This document shows positions 7,813 through 15,302 of a stretch of 64,000 bases of DNA, one piece after another (within the stretch, counting starts at the first letter, position 1; every line of letters starts with the position of its first letter). The notes beneath the pieces were generated by a model, which saw nothing but the letters and a program-made list of their open reading frames with translations, searched no databases and was not told where the DNA came from. The stretch spans positions 62,001-126,000 of the forward strand of contig NZ_CACSJJ010000016.1 of assembly GCF_902706295.1 (NCBI RefSeq), written 5' to 3'. Made by a program: the position numbers and the translations under genes. The DNA comes from Arthrobacter sp. 18067. Its GTDB lineage: Bacteria; Actinomycetota; Actinomycetes; Actinomycetales; Micrococcaceae.

Positions 7813-7924
7813 GGGTCTGCCTTCCTGGAGGGCCACGTCCCCTGGTGGCATGCGTTAGGGAAATTCTATCCGGGCGCAGGTGGGACCCATGACACAGTAC
7901 AGGGTGGTGCAGGTCATAACGGAG

Positions 7925-7942
7925 AGCTATCACGGGATAGCT
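7925..7942. promoter_or_regulatory. Dyad AGCTATC-ACGG-GATAGCT, likely LysR-type site
   Basis: A perfect 7-base inverted repeat lies 113 bases before the LysR start and about 137 bases before the pxpA-like start. LysR regulators bind interrupted dyads in divergent promoter regions, which makes this the best candidate site here. Confidence 0.5.
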
Positions 7943-8037
7943 ATTAGGTCTTTGTGCAACGTGGATGACCGGTGCGAGACTTTTGGAAAGAACTTCAGGT
8001 GACGCTTTGGGATTCCAGGAGCGTCTGCCGTTTCATC

Positions 8038-8050
8038 GGAATTAAATTCC
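8038..8050. promoter_or_regulatory. Palindrome GGAATT-A-AATTCC before the pxpA-like gene
   Basis: A perfect 13-base palindrome lies 29 bases before the GTG start at 8080. It could be a second operator or part of the 5' leader. No known family match. Confidence 0.3.
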
Positions 8051-8079
8051 AATGAAAAACCCACGGAAAGAGAAACCAC

Positions 8080-8868
8080 GTGAACCCGATAATTGATCTT
8101 GTAGCGGATCTTGGAGAGGGATTTGGCGCCTACACCATTGGCGACGATTCCGAACTCCTGGAGATCGTAACAAGTGCCAATATCGCATGCGGGTTCCATG
8201 CCGGTGACCCCGACATTATGGCCGCCACTGTTGCCGAATGCGTTCGCCGCGGAGTAGGCATCGGGGCTCATCCGAGCTTTCCGGACTTGCGTGGGTTTGG
8301 CCGCCGCGACATGGGCCTCTCTGCCGGCGAGGTTCAGAACGATGTCCTGTACCAACTGGGTGCACTGAACGGTTTCGCCGCGTTCCATGGCACCAAGGTC
8401 ACGCACCTTGCTCCGCATGGCCGGCTCGGCAACCTTGTCGCTGTCCGCGCCGACTACGCACAGGCTGTGGCTGACGCCGCGGCCCGCGTGGACAACGAAC
8501 TGATCGTGGTAGCCCAGGAAGGCGAACTGGCTGCAGCGTCACGCAACGCCGGGCTCGACGTCGCAATCGTCGGCATCGTGGACCGCGCCTACCAGGAAGA
8601 CGGCACGCTGGTTCCCCGGAGCCAGCCCGGTGCTGTGCTGCACGATCCCACGGAGATTGTTGAGCGGACCCTCCGCATGGTGGTTGAGGGCAAGATCCGC
8701 TGCGCCAACGGTGTGGAACTGGACATCGACGTCGACACTCTCCTCCTGCACGGGGACAACCCCGGCGCCGTGGAACTGGCCCGCCGGATCCGTTCCGCAC
8801 TCATCTCCGCCGGCGTCACCATCTCCCCTCTCGCGGAGGTCATGGACGCCAAGAGGAAGGCGGCCTGA
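8080..8868 (+). CDS. LamB/YcsF (PxpA-like) 5-oxoprolinase subunit A, divergent
   Basis: The 262 residues align along the LamB/YcsF family, whose PxpA members open 5-oxoproline (pyroglutamate) with ATP. The GTG start follows GGAAAGAG. Family blocks are clear: DLGEGFGAY, TSANIACGFHAGDP, GVGIGAHPSFPDLRGFGRR, GTLVPRSQPGAV, LLHGDNPGAVE. Two usually invariant places differ: DLNCDLGE is replaced by DLVADLGE, and KPHGALYN by APHGRLGN. The B and C partners downstream are altered too, so the substrate may be another cyclic amide. It overlaps none of its neighbours but is 1 base from the next gene (operon). Confidence 0.82.
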   Translation: MNPIIDLVADLGEGFGAYTIGDDSELLEIVTSANIACGFHAGDPDIMAATVAECVRRGVGIGAHPSFPDLRGFGRRDMGLSAGEVQNDVLYQLGALNGFAAFHGTKVTHLAPHGRLGNLVAVRADYAQAVADAAARVDNELIVVAQEGELAAASRNAGLDVAIVGIVDRAYQEDGTLVPRSQPGAVLHDPTEIVERTLRMVVEGKIRCANGVELDIDVDTLLLHGDNPGAVELARRIRSALISAGVTISPLAEVMDAKRKAA

Positions 8869-8869
8869 G

Positions 8870-9592
8870 ATGCCCGTGCTCACAGCGGCTCCCACCGAGA
8901 TCTACGAGTCCGGAGACTCCGCACTGCGTGTGGTTGCTATCTCCGAAGCGAGCGAACAGAACTGGCTGACCGTGCACGGACTGGCCGACTGGCTGGAAAG
9001 CTGCGGCGCTGAAGGCCTGCACGGAGCAGTTCCTACCTATGACTCCGTGCTGGTTGAATTCGATCCAATCCTCGTTTCGGCACGTCAAGTGCGCGCCTTC
9101 GTCAAACTCGGTCTCTTGGAACTCGCCCATGCCGGCGAGACAGCCAACGTCCCCCGCGAGTTCGACGTTCCCGTGGCCTACGGCGGCGAGTACGGTCCGG
9201 ACCTGGAACGCGTCGCGCAGTACCAGGGGATTGCTACGGACGAAGTCATCCGCCTCCACACTGAAAAGACCTACACCGTTCGCTGCCTGGGTGCGCCCGC
9301 AGGCTCGCCCATGATGGACGGCCCAGCATTTCCCAAACCGGTGCCCCGCCTTAAGGATCCACGGCTCAGCGTTCCAGCTGGTGCGGTGGCCGTAGCCGGA
9401 CGGCAGGCAGTCATCGCGCCCGCATCGGCTCCCGGCGGATGGTGCGTGATCGGCCAGACACCGCTGTCAGTCTTGAACATCCGCCGCGAACCGCTGGTGC
9501 CCTACAAGCCGGGCGACATCCTTCGTTTCCGGCAGATCCGCTCCGAGGACTTCGGCGACTTCGTGGGCATGGAACTGGAGCCCCTTCCATGA
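8870..9592 (+). CDS. KipI/PxpB-like 5-oxoprolinase subunit B, divergent
   Basis: 240 residues starting at the ATG one base after the pxpA-like stop. The KipI/PxpB family shows as ESGDSALRVV, LHGAVPTYDSVLVEFDP, VPVAYGGEYGPDLERVA and the C-terminal APGGWCVIGQTPL. The family block GFxPGFxYLGG reads GAPAGSPMMDG here, a striking change at a site thought to lie near the active centre. The product should form a complex with the C subunit. Its stop overlaps the next start in ATGA. Confidence 0.82.
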   Translation: MPVLTAAPTEIYESGDSALRVVAISEASEQNWLTVHGLADWLESCGAEGLHGAVPTYDSVLVEFDPILVSARQVRAFVKLGLLELAHAGETANVPREFDVPVAYGGEYGPDLERVAQYQGIATDEVIRLHTEKTYTVRCLGAPAGSPMMDGPAFPKPVPRLKDPRLSVPAGAVAVAGRQAVIAPASAPGGWCVIGQTPLSVLNIRREPLVPYKPGDILRFRQIRSEDFGDFVGMELEPLP

Positions 9593-10602
9593 GCGGCGAA
9601 ATCCTGATCCAGCAGCCCGGCAACTCGGTTGTCACGGACCTCGGGAGGACCCGCGGCCCCCGCTTCGGACTTCCCGTCAACGGTGCCCTGGACCAGTACT
9701 CGGCCCGCGCCGCCAACATCCTGGCCGGCAACCTGGACAATGATCCTCTCGTGGAAATCACCGCCCTCGACTTCCGGATGACGGCCACCACCGACATCCT
9801 GATCGCCGTCACTGGTGCTCCGCTCACGCTCGCCGTTGGTGGTCGCCCCTCCAGCCAGTGGGAACCGGTCTCGGTCCGTGCAGGAGAAACAGTCTCCATC
9901 CGCGGAATCCACCGCGGCCTCCGCGCCTACCTGGCCGTCCATGGCTCCATCGAGGCAGAGACACTGCTAGGCAGCGTGGCCCCGGATACCGTGGTGGGCT
10001 TCGGGCTTCAGCTCAAGGAAGGAACCAGCCTCCTCACCCGCAGGAGCGTCGGCCCGGTACGCCAGCCGTACTTCGACCTTCCCCTCTTCCGGCTGGGCCT
10101 TGAACGGCCCAGCATGGACTCAGACTTGTTGGTCGATGTGACCGACGGGCCGGACGTCGCCGAGTTTGGCGAATCCGGCGAACTGCTCTTCACCTCGGAA
10201 TACGCCGTCAGCGGCCGCAGCAACCACATCGGCCTGCGGCTCGGCGGGGAACTTCCGGAAAGAACCTCAAACGGCGAAGTCCTTTCCCGCGGAGTGCCAG
10301 TGGGCGCCGTCGAGGTTCCCTCAAGGGAAGAGCTGCTGGTACTGCACCGGGGGCGCGGCGTCACGGCCGGGTATCCCGTCCTGGCAGTAGTCACCAGCAC
10401 CGGACTGGATGTCCTGGCCCAAGCGCGGCCAGGGGACAAAGTCCGTTTTCGGAAAACCACAGTGGCAGAAGCAACTGCCGCCCATAGGCGCTCGCGGACC
10501 CAACTTGAGACACTCCGCGAATCCGTCAACACCGTCTTCGGACTCCTCGGCATCGGATGCCGTCCCCAGTGGCAGGACCTACCAGTTGCGGCATGCAGCT
10601 AA
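9589..10602 (+). CDS. KipA/PxpC-like 5-oxoprolinase subunit C (carboxyltransferase-family fold)
   Basis: 337 residues from the ATG at 9589, which overlaps the previous stop as ATGA; a longer frame upstream is a shadow. KipA/PxpC (biotin-dependent carboxyltransferase-like) features: VVTDLGRTRGPRFGLPVNGALDQYSARAANILAGN, of which the GLPVNGALD part corresponds to the family's GVPxSGAMD, then RGLRAYLAVHGSIE, YAVSGRSNHIGLRLGG and the end GYPVLAVV, DVLAQARPGDKVRFR. It is the last subunit of the operon; a transporter gene follows after 55 bases. Confidence 0.82.
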   Translation: MSGEILIQQPGNSVVTDLGRTRGPRFGLPVNGALDQYSARAANILAGNLDNDPLVEITALDFRMTATTDILIAVTGAPLTLAVGGRPSSQWEPVSVRAGETVSIRGIHRGLRAYLAVHGSIEAETLLGSVAPDTVVGFGLQLKEGTSLLTRRSVGPVRQPYFDLPLFRLGLERPSMDSDLLVDVTDGPDVAEFGESGELLFTSEYAVSGRSNHIGLRLGGELPERTSNGEVLSRGVPVGAVEVPSREELLVLHRGRGVTAGYPVLAVVTSTGLDVLAQARPGDKVRFRKTTVAEATAAHRRSRTQLETLRESVNTVFGLLGIGCRPQWQDLPVAACS

Positions 10603-10657
10603 AACCCTGTCGTCATACCAGTAGGCGTTGCTACGCTCATCCCAGTAAGGAAAAGTC

Positions 10658-11998
10658 ATGACCGCAAGCACCAACGCTGCGCCAGTGCAGCATGAGCGGC
10701 TTACGAGCCGCCAAACCCGCAAGGTAGTCACCGCAGGTTGTGTTGGCATCTTCGTGGAACTGTACGACAACGGCATTTTCGCCTTCATGGCGGGAACACT
10801 GGCGCTCGTCTTCCTCGCGCCGGGCAACCCGGACAACGCACTGCTCTTCGTGTTCGCCGGCTACGCGGTGTCATTCTTCGTTCGCCCGCTTGGCGCCGTG
10901 GTGTGTGGTTACCTCGGAGACCGGATCGGCAGGCAAAAGCTACTCGTCTTTGTCATCCTCCTGATCAGTGTGGCGACTGCCGGCATCGGCCTGCTGCCGT
11001 CCTATGCTGCCATCGGCGTCGCGGCGCCGGTCCTCTTGGTCCTCCTGCGCCTCCTGCAGGGCTTCTCCGTTGGTGGCGAGGCTGCCGGCGCCATGACCTT
11101 CCTTGCTGAGCACGCCCCTGAAGGCAAGCGCGGCATCATCACCTCCTACGCACAGATCGCGTCCTTCGCAGCACTGCTTACCGGTACTTTGGTGGCCTAC
11201 TCAATGTCTCCCTGGCTCACCCAGGCAGCCATCGACGGCGGCGGCTTCGGTTCGTTCGCATGGCGCATCCCGTTCCTGGTCGCCATCCCCATGGGAATCA
11301 TCGGCTGGTACATCCGCAAGGCCATCAGCGATACCCCCAACTTCGAGAAGCTGAAGGAAGAGGGCGGTCTCTCCAAGAACCCGCTCAAGGAAGCCTTCCA
11401 GTCCAAAGAGCACCGCCGCGCCATGCTCCTGGCCCTCTTCATCCCGCTGATGAACGGCTCCGGCTACTACGTCCTGTTCTCCTACATGCCCACGTTCCTC
11501 AAGGGCAAGCAGCTGAACTTCACCATCGGCGAAGCGCTCCTGGTCACGGCCTGCAGCCTGGTTGTCATCTGCATCGCCATCCCGTTCATGGGCGCCCTGT
11601 CGGACCGCGTCGGCCGCAAGAAGGTCATCGCCGGTTCCGCGATCGCTATGGCAGTCCTCGGCATCCCGTCCTACGCCCTGATTGCCACCGGTCAAATGGG
11701 CCTGGCCATCCTGGGCGCCTGCATCATGGCCATCGTCTTTGCCGGCCACACCGCAGTCATCCACATCCTGATCGTTGAACTGTTCCCCACCCGTGTCCGC
11801 TACTCCGCTTACGGCCTCGGCTACAACATCTCCTCGGCGCTCTTTGGCGGCACGGCGCCGCTGCTGATGACCTGGCTGATCGGCAGCACCGGCAACATCT
11901 ACATGCCCGCGTTCTACGCAGTCATCACGGCGCTCGGCACCCTCATCGCGGTCAGCACGGTCAAGGACCGCGCCCACGAACCGCTGCGCGACGCCTAG
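10658..11998 (+). CDS. MFS transporter, metabolite:H+ symporter type
   Basis: 446 residues with about 12 hydrophobic segments. Signatures of the MHS branch (ProP, KgtP, ShiA relatives) are VELYDNGIFAF at the start of helix 1, GYLGDRIGRQK in the first cytoplasmic loop, RLLQGFSVGGEAAGAMTFLAEHAPEGKRG, and the central loop ISDTPNFEKLKEEGG; a second ALSDRVGRKK motif follows. AAGGAAAAG precedes the ATG. As it follows the pxpABC-like genes at 55 bases it probably imports their substrate, an organic or amino acid derivative. The exact substrate cannot be read from the sequence. Confidence 0.9.
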   Translation: MTASTNAAPVQHERLTSRQTRKVVTAGCVGIFVELYDNGIFAFMAGTLALVFLAPGNPDNALLFVFAGYAVSFFVRPLGAVVCGYLGDRIGRQKLLVFVILLISVATAGIGLLPSYAAIGVAAPVLLVLLRLLQGFSVGGEAAGAMTFLAEHAPEGKRGIITSYAQIASFAALLTGTLVAYSMSPWLTQAAIDGGGFGSFAWRIPFLVAIPMGIIGWYIRKAISDTPNFEKLKEEGGLSKNPLKEAFQSKEHRRAMLLALFIPLMNGSGYYVLFSYMPTFLKGKQLNFTIGEALLVTACSLVVICIAIPFMGALSDRVGRKKVIAGSAIAMAVLGIPSYALIATGQMGLAILGACIMAIVFAGHTAVIHILIVELFPTRVRYSAYGLGYNISSALFGGTAPLLMTWLIGSTGNIYMPAFYAVITALGTLIAVSTVKDRAHEPLRDA

Positions 11999-12016
11999 CT
12001 TCCACCTACACCGTGA

Positions 12017-12046
12017 AGTGCGCCGGGCTTCCGGGTCCGGCGCACT
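12017..12046 (+). terminator. Hairpin after the transporter gene
   Basis: AGTGCGCCGG at 12017-12026 pairs perfectly with CCGGCGCACT at 12037-12046, with a 10-base loop and no T run. It may partly stop or stabilise transcripts between the transporter and the dehydrogenase. Confidence 0.5.
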
Positions 12047-12081
12047 GAGCCCCACCGATTCCCCACCTTTTGGAGAACCCA

Positions 12082-12831
12082 ATGTCTTTTTCTGACTACA
12101 CCACCGCCCTCGTCACCGGAGCTTCCACCGGTATGGGTGCAGCCATTGCCGAGCGGCTTGCCAAGCGCGGCCTGACCGTACACGCAGTGGCCCGCAACGA
12201 GGAACGCCTCGCCGAACTGGCCGACCGCACCGGAGCCATCCCGCACGTAGTGGACCTGACCGACACAGCCGCGCTGGCCGCCGTCGTGAACGACCTCAAG
12301 GTGGACGTCCTGGTGAACTGTGCCGGTGTTTCCCGGCCGGGCAACATCCTGGACTCGTCCGAAGAGGACATTGACGAGCTGGTGGACGTGAACCTCCGCG
12401 GACTGCTGCAGCTCACCCGTCTGGTCCTGCCGGGCATGGTGGAGCGCGACCTCGGCCACGTCATCAACATCAGCTCCATCGCCGGTGTCTACAACTTCTA
12501 CGGCCACACGGTTTACCACGCCACCAAAGCAGCCGTGCACCAGATCTCGCGCCAACTCCGCAACGACACCGTGGGCAAGCGCATCCGTGTCACCGAGATC
12601 TGCCCGGGCCGGGTGGAGACCGAGATCTTCGGCCGCAACATGGGCGGCACTCCCGAGGCCATGGAAGAAGCCTGGCAGACCTACTACGAGGGCTATGAGT
12701 CGCTGACCACGGACGACATCGTGAACGCCCTGGACTATGCCATCGAAACGCCGCGCCATGTGAACGTGGGCATGCTTGAGCTTATGCCGACGTTCCAGGT
12801 GCCCGGCGGGCTGACGTTCGACCGGCGCTGA
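12082..12831 (+). CDS. Short-chain dehydrogenase/reductase
   Basis: 249 residues; the ATG at 12082 has TTTTGGAGA upstream, better supported than the TTG four codons before. It shows the classical SDR pattern: TGASTGMG (residues 12-19) for the dinucleotide, NCAG (79-82), catalytic S131/S132, Y145 and K149 in YHATK, and the PGRVETEIF loop. A basic AVARNEERL stretch after strand 2 favours NADP. It resembles the YdfG/serine 3-dehydrogenase branch that acts on 3-hydroxy acids. Position after the pxpABC-like/MFS genes suggests a role in the same catabolic set; the substrate is unknown. Confidence 0.9.
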   Translation: MSFSDYTTALVTGASTGMGAAIAERLAKRGLTVHAVARNEERLAELADRTGAIPHVVDLTDTAALAAVVNDLKVDVLVNCAGVSRPGNILDSSEEDIDELVDVNLRGLLQLTRLVLPGMVERDLGHVINISSIAGVYNFYGHTVYHATKAAVHQISRQLRNDTVGKRIRVTEICPGRVETEIFGRNMGGTPEAMEEAWQTYYEGYESLTTDDIVNALDYAIETPRHVNVGMLELMPTFQVPGGLTFDRR

Positions 12832-12855
12832 CTATCCCGAGTCAGCCCCCTTAGG

Positions 12856-12920
12856 TTCCGGTGGCATCACTCCCGCCACCGGAAATACAAGCTGGCGGCC
12901 GCGTTCCCGCGGCCGCCAGC
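12856..12920 (+). terminator. Two consecutive perfect hairpins
   Basis: First stem TTCCGGTGGC/GCCACCGGAA (12856-12865 with 12875-12884), second stem GCTGGCGGCCGC/GCGGCCGCCAGC (12891-12902 with 12909-12920, 6-base loop). They lie 25 bases after the dehydrogenase stop and likely end that operon, although no U tract follows. Confidence 0.65.
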
Positions 12921-12959
12921 ACCCGTTAACCGCTGTTTTACGAGTGAAAGTCGCAGCTG

Positions 12960-13193
12960 ATGAGAAGGGCACTGTGCCTCGCCGACCGGAGAGATTGGGA
13001 CGCCGAGGACTTCGATAACCTCGACGAATACCGGCAGGAGCCGCGGCGGCAGCAGCTCGTCTGCATGGCCTGCGGAGGCAAAGCAATGTTCCGCACTGCC
13101 GGGACCGGCCGCAAGGCGACGTTCAGCGCACGGCACACCGACGACTGTTGCCTGAACTCCAGCACATGGACTGTGTTCAGGTACCTGCAGTAG
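12960..13193 (+). CDS. Small cysteine-rich, zinc-ribbon-like protein
   Basis: 77 residues; an in-frame TGA 15 bases upstream makes the ATG at 12960 the first usable start. The acidic N-terminal part (DWDAEDFDNLDEYRQEPRRQQ) is followed by LVCMACGGKAMF and then ARHTDDCCL, so C-x2-C and H-x3-CC could hold one zinc ion. I do not recognise the family with certainty; such treble-clef-like short proteins are seen in CoiA-type contexts. It lies after two hairpins, so it probably has its own promoter. Confidence 0.6.
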   Translation: MRRALCLADRRDWDAEDFDNLDEYRQEPRRQQLVCMACGGKAMFRTAGTGRKATFSARHTDDCCLNSSTWTVFRYLQ

Positions 13194-13218
13194 CGGCCAG
13201 CGCCCGACGCCGGGCGGT

Positions 13219-13653
13219 TCAGTCTTCGTCGAGCGTTTCAGTCAGGTGATGAGTGGGGATGCGGTCCCGATCGTACGTGATTTCCGTATAGCCGTGCGGT
13301 TGCGGGCGGCCATCGGCGCCCAGGTTCACGAAGACGATTTCTTCGATGGTCAGGATGGCTTGGCGGGTGATCATGTTGCGGACTTCAGCGCGCATGGTCA
13401 GGGAGGTACGGCCGAAGCGCTTGGCCGTCAGCCCCATCTCGATCAGGTCACCCTGGACCGCTGAGCTCACAAAGTTGATCTCGGAGATGTACTTGGTGAC
13501 GGCCCGACCGTTGCCCAATTGGAGGATGGCATAGATCGCGGCCTCTTCATCGATCCACTTCAGCAGGCTCCCACCGAAAAGCGTGCCGTTGGCATTGAGG
13601 TCCTCGGGCCGCACCCATTTGCGGGTGCGAAAGGTGATGTCTGCTTTTTCCAT
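13219..13653 (-). CDS. Acyl-CoA thioesterase, hotdog fold (YciA/BFIT type)
   Basis: 144 residues with the hotdog acyl-CoA hydrolase pattern: RPEDLNANGTLFGGSLLKWIDEEAA (family N/D-x-x-G-x-x-x-GG-x-x-x-x-x-x-D), where the aspartate D35 and the preceding NxxGTLFGG loop form the active site, then RAVTKYISEINFVSSAVQGDLIE and TSLTMRAEVRN. It hydrolyses acyl-CoA esters in the cytoplasm, probably of short or medium chain; the exact specificity cannot be read. The acidic tail TLDED is unremarkable. It stands alone on the minus strand, convergent with the cysteine-rich small gene and with 81 bases to the acetyltransferase gene upstream. Confidence 0.88.
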   Translation of the reverse strand: MEKADITFRTRKWVRPEDLNANGTLFGGSLLKWIDEEAAIYAILQLGNGRAVTKYISEINFVSSAVQGDLIEMGLTAKRFGRTSLTMRAEVRNMITRQAILTIEEIVFVNLGADGRPQPHGYTEITYDRDRIPTHHLTETLDED

Positions 13654-13734
13654 AATCCGAGATTATCGAACTGGCGCGGCCTCCGCTTGATGTTGCGCCC
13701 TAGTTCCGCAGCAGGCGTACCCGCTGCCTCACTG

Positions 13735-14238
13735 TTATGCCATAGCGGTGTGCGAGGCACTGTGTGAGTCCAGCCGCTTGGAATAGCAGTACGATTCGTC
13801 GACGCCCACATACAGCCCGAAGTTCGGCACCGAGGCGAAGCCCGCACTCTCGTAGAAGCTCCGGCCATCCGACTGGGCTGACCCTGCCTCAGCTGCGATC
13901 ACGCTGAATCCATGGGAATGCGCCTGGGCTTCGAGCGCTGCCAGGATGGAGCTCGCTACTCCTGATCCCCGGGCGTAGGGGACCACGTAAAGCCGCTTGA
14001 TTTCGGCTGTGTTCTCATCCAGCATCCTCAGCCCGCCACATCCCAGTGGTTGCCCGGAGCATTTCTCGTAGGCAACAACGAAGACTGCCGTATCGGCTTC
14101 TGATGGAGGAGGCCCGGGCTCGTGGTCCGTGCTTCCGAACCGCCCATCGAGTTCGGCCTGCTGCGCTGCCCGGAGGTCGGCGCCCACTGGGTTGGCCCAC
14201 GTGACCTGCCGAATGTTGAGCCGTGGGTTGGTCTGCAT
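13735..14238 (-). CDS. GNAT-family N-acetyltransferase
   Basis: 167 residues of the Gcn5-related acetyltransferase fold. The acetyl-CoA binding motif A is AEIKRLYVVPYARGSGVASSIL (R-x-x-G-x-G/A pattern as ARGSGVA), preceded by CGGLRMLDENT and followed by FYESAGFASVPNFG, the usual last strands. The acceptor substrate is unknown. It could act with the thioesterase downstream, but the 81-base gap and absence of overlap give no strong sign of an operon. Confidence 0.85.
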   Translation of the reverse strand: MQTNPRLNIRQVTWANPVGADLRAAQQAELDGRFGSTDHEPGPPPSEADTAVFVVAYEKCSGQPLGCGGLRMLDENTAEIKRLYVVPYARGSGVASSILAALEAQAHSHGFSVIAAEAGSAQSDGRSFYESAGFASVPNFGLYVGVDESYCYSKRLDSHSASHTAMA

Positions 14239-14364
14239 TTGTGCCTCAATTCGCCGGGTTTCGTCGGAGGTGTCTATGCGTCTTAAGCCTACGGAGCGGT
14301 GGTTACCGTGGTGTTTCCTGCGCGTAAGCGTCGGGAGAATTGCTGGCCGCCTCTGCGTTGTGGC

Positions 14365-15027
14365 TCAGGGCTTCAGTGCCTCGCCCGTAGGGTCCTCCGC
14401 GGTTTGGTCTGCCAGGGCCATGCCGCCCACCGGGATCTGGTCCCAGTGCAGCACCTTCCAGCCATTCCCGGGGTCACCCTCCAGCGCCACAATTCCGGTG
14501 TTAGGTAGTTGATGCGTTTCGGCGAACACTGTGTCGATATCTGTTGCCCGGCGTCCTGCCCAGCAGCGGATGGCCGCACCGTGGCTGACGATCGCTGCCG
14601 TCTCGTGTCCCGCGGCCGCAACTTGCTCGACGGAAGCATCGAAGCGGGCGAAGAAGTCGTGCCCGTTGAAAGCGCCCGGCATCCGGACGTCCAGGTCGCC
14701 GTCCGTCCAAGAGAACACGGTGCTCATGTACCGCAGGTGGGACTCGTGGTCAGTCTTTTTCTCCAGCGCGCCGGCCTCGATCTCATGGACACCGTCCAGG
14801 ATTGTCGGCTCCAAATCCGTGGCTTTGGCCAAAGGGGCGACCGTTCGCTGGGTGCGCAGCAGCGTCGACGTGTACAGGGCTTGGATGCCCTCGTCGGCCA
14901 GCGCTTCGGGCAAAGCTGCCGCCTGACGCTCGCCAAGTTCGGTCAGCCCCGGTCCGGGGAACGCCGTGTCCAACTGGCCCGCTACGTTGCCGGGTGTCTG
15001 TCCGTGCCTGATCAACAGGAGCTTCAT
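14365..15027 (-). CDS. Histidine phosphatase family protein (phosphoglycerate-mutase-like)
   Basis: 220 residues from the ATG at 15027, supported by AAAGGAG upstream; an open frame continues 51 codons further without a ribosome site. The phosphohistidine motif LLLIRHGQTPGN is at residues 3-14, the second catalytic region is ETAAIVSHGAAIRCW, and ALYTSTLLRTQRT gives the usual phosphate-pocket arginine. Members remove phosphate from sugars, nucleotides or other metabolites; the substrate here is unknown. Confidence 0.88.
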   Translation of the reverse strand: MKLLLIRHGQTPGNVAGQLDTAFPGPGLTELGERQAAALPEALADEGIQALYTSTLLRTQRTVAPLAKATDLEPTILDGVHEIEAGALEKKTDHESHLRYMSTVFSWTDGDLDVRMPGAFNGHDFFARFDASVEQVAAAGHETAAIVSHGAAIRCWAGRRATDIDTVFAETHQLPNTGIVALEGDPGNGWKVLHWDQIPVGGMALADQTAEDPTGEALKP

Positions 15028-15246
15028 GGTTGCTCCGCTCCTTTGCGTCGTAGCTGTCTGGGTCTGGGTCTGGACGCATTGCGCTCCTCCCCGTTTACTC
15101 CAGCCAACCAGTCGTAGCAGCCGGGGAAAAGCCCGACACACCGTGTCTTGAAGCCCCAGACGTGGTGCTTGGTAGAGCAACCGGGAACAGCGTGCATCCT
15201 CTTACCAGCTTAAAACGTCCGCAGCGGTTCGCCGACGGCGGGTTAA

Positions 15247-15291
15247 CGACGACGGCGGGCCGAAGCATCCAGCCCCGGCCCGCCGTCGTCG
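15247..15291 (-). terminator. Terminator hairpin after purB
   Basis: CGACGACGGCGGGCC at 15247-15261 pairs perfectly over 15 bases with GGCCCGCCGTCGTCG at 15277-15291 around a 15-base loop. Read on the minus strand it lies 12 bases beyond the purB stop and is followed by a short GTTAACC. Confidence 0.75.
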
Positions 15292-15302
15292 AGCGTTGTG
15301 AA

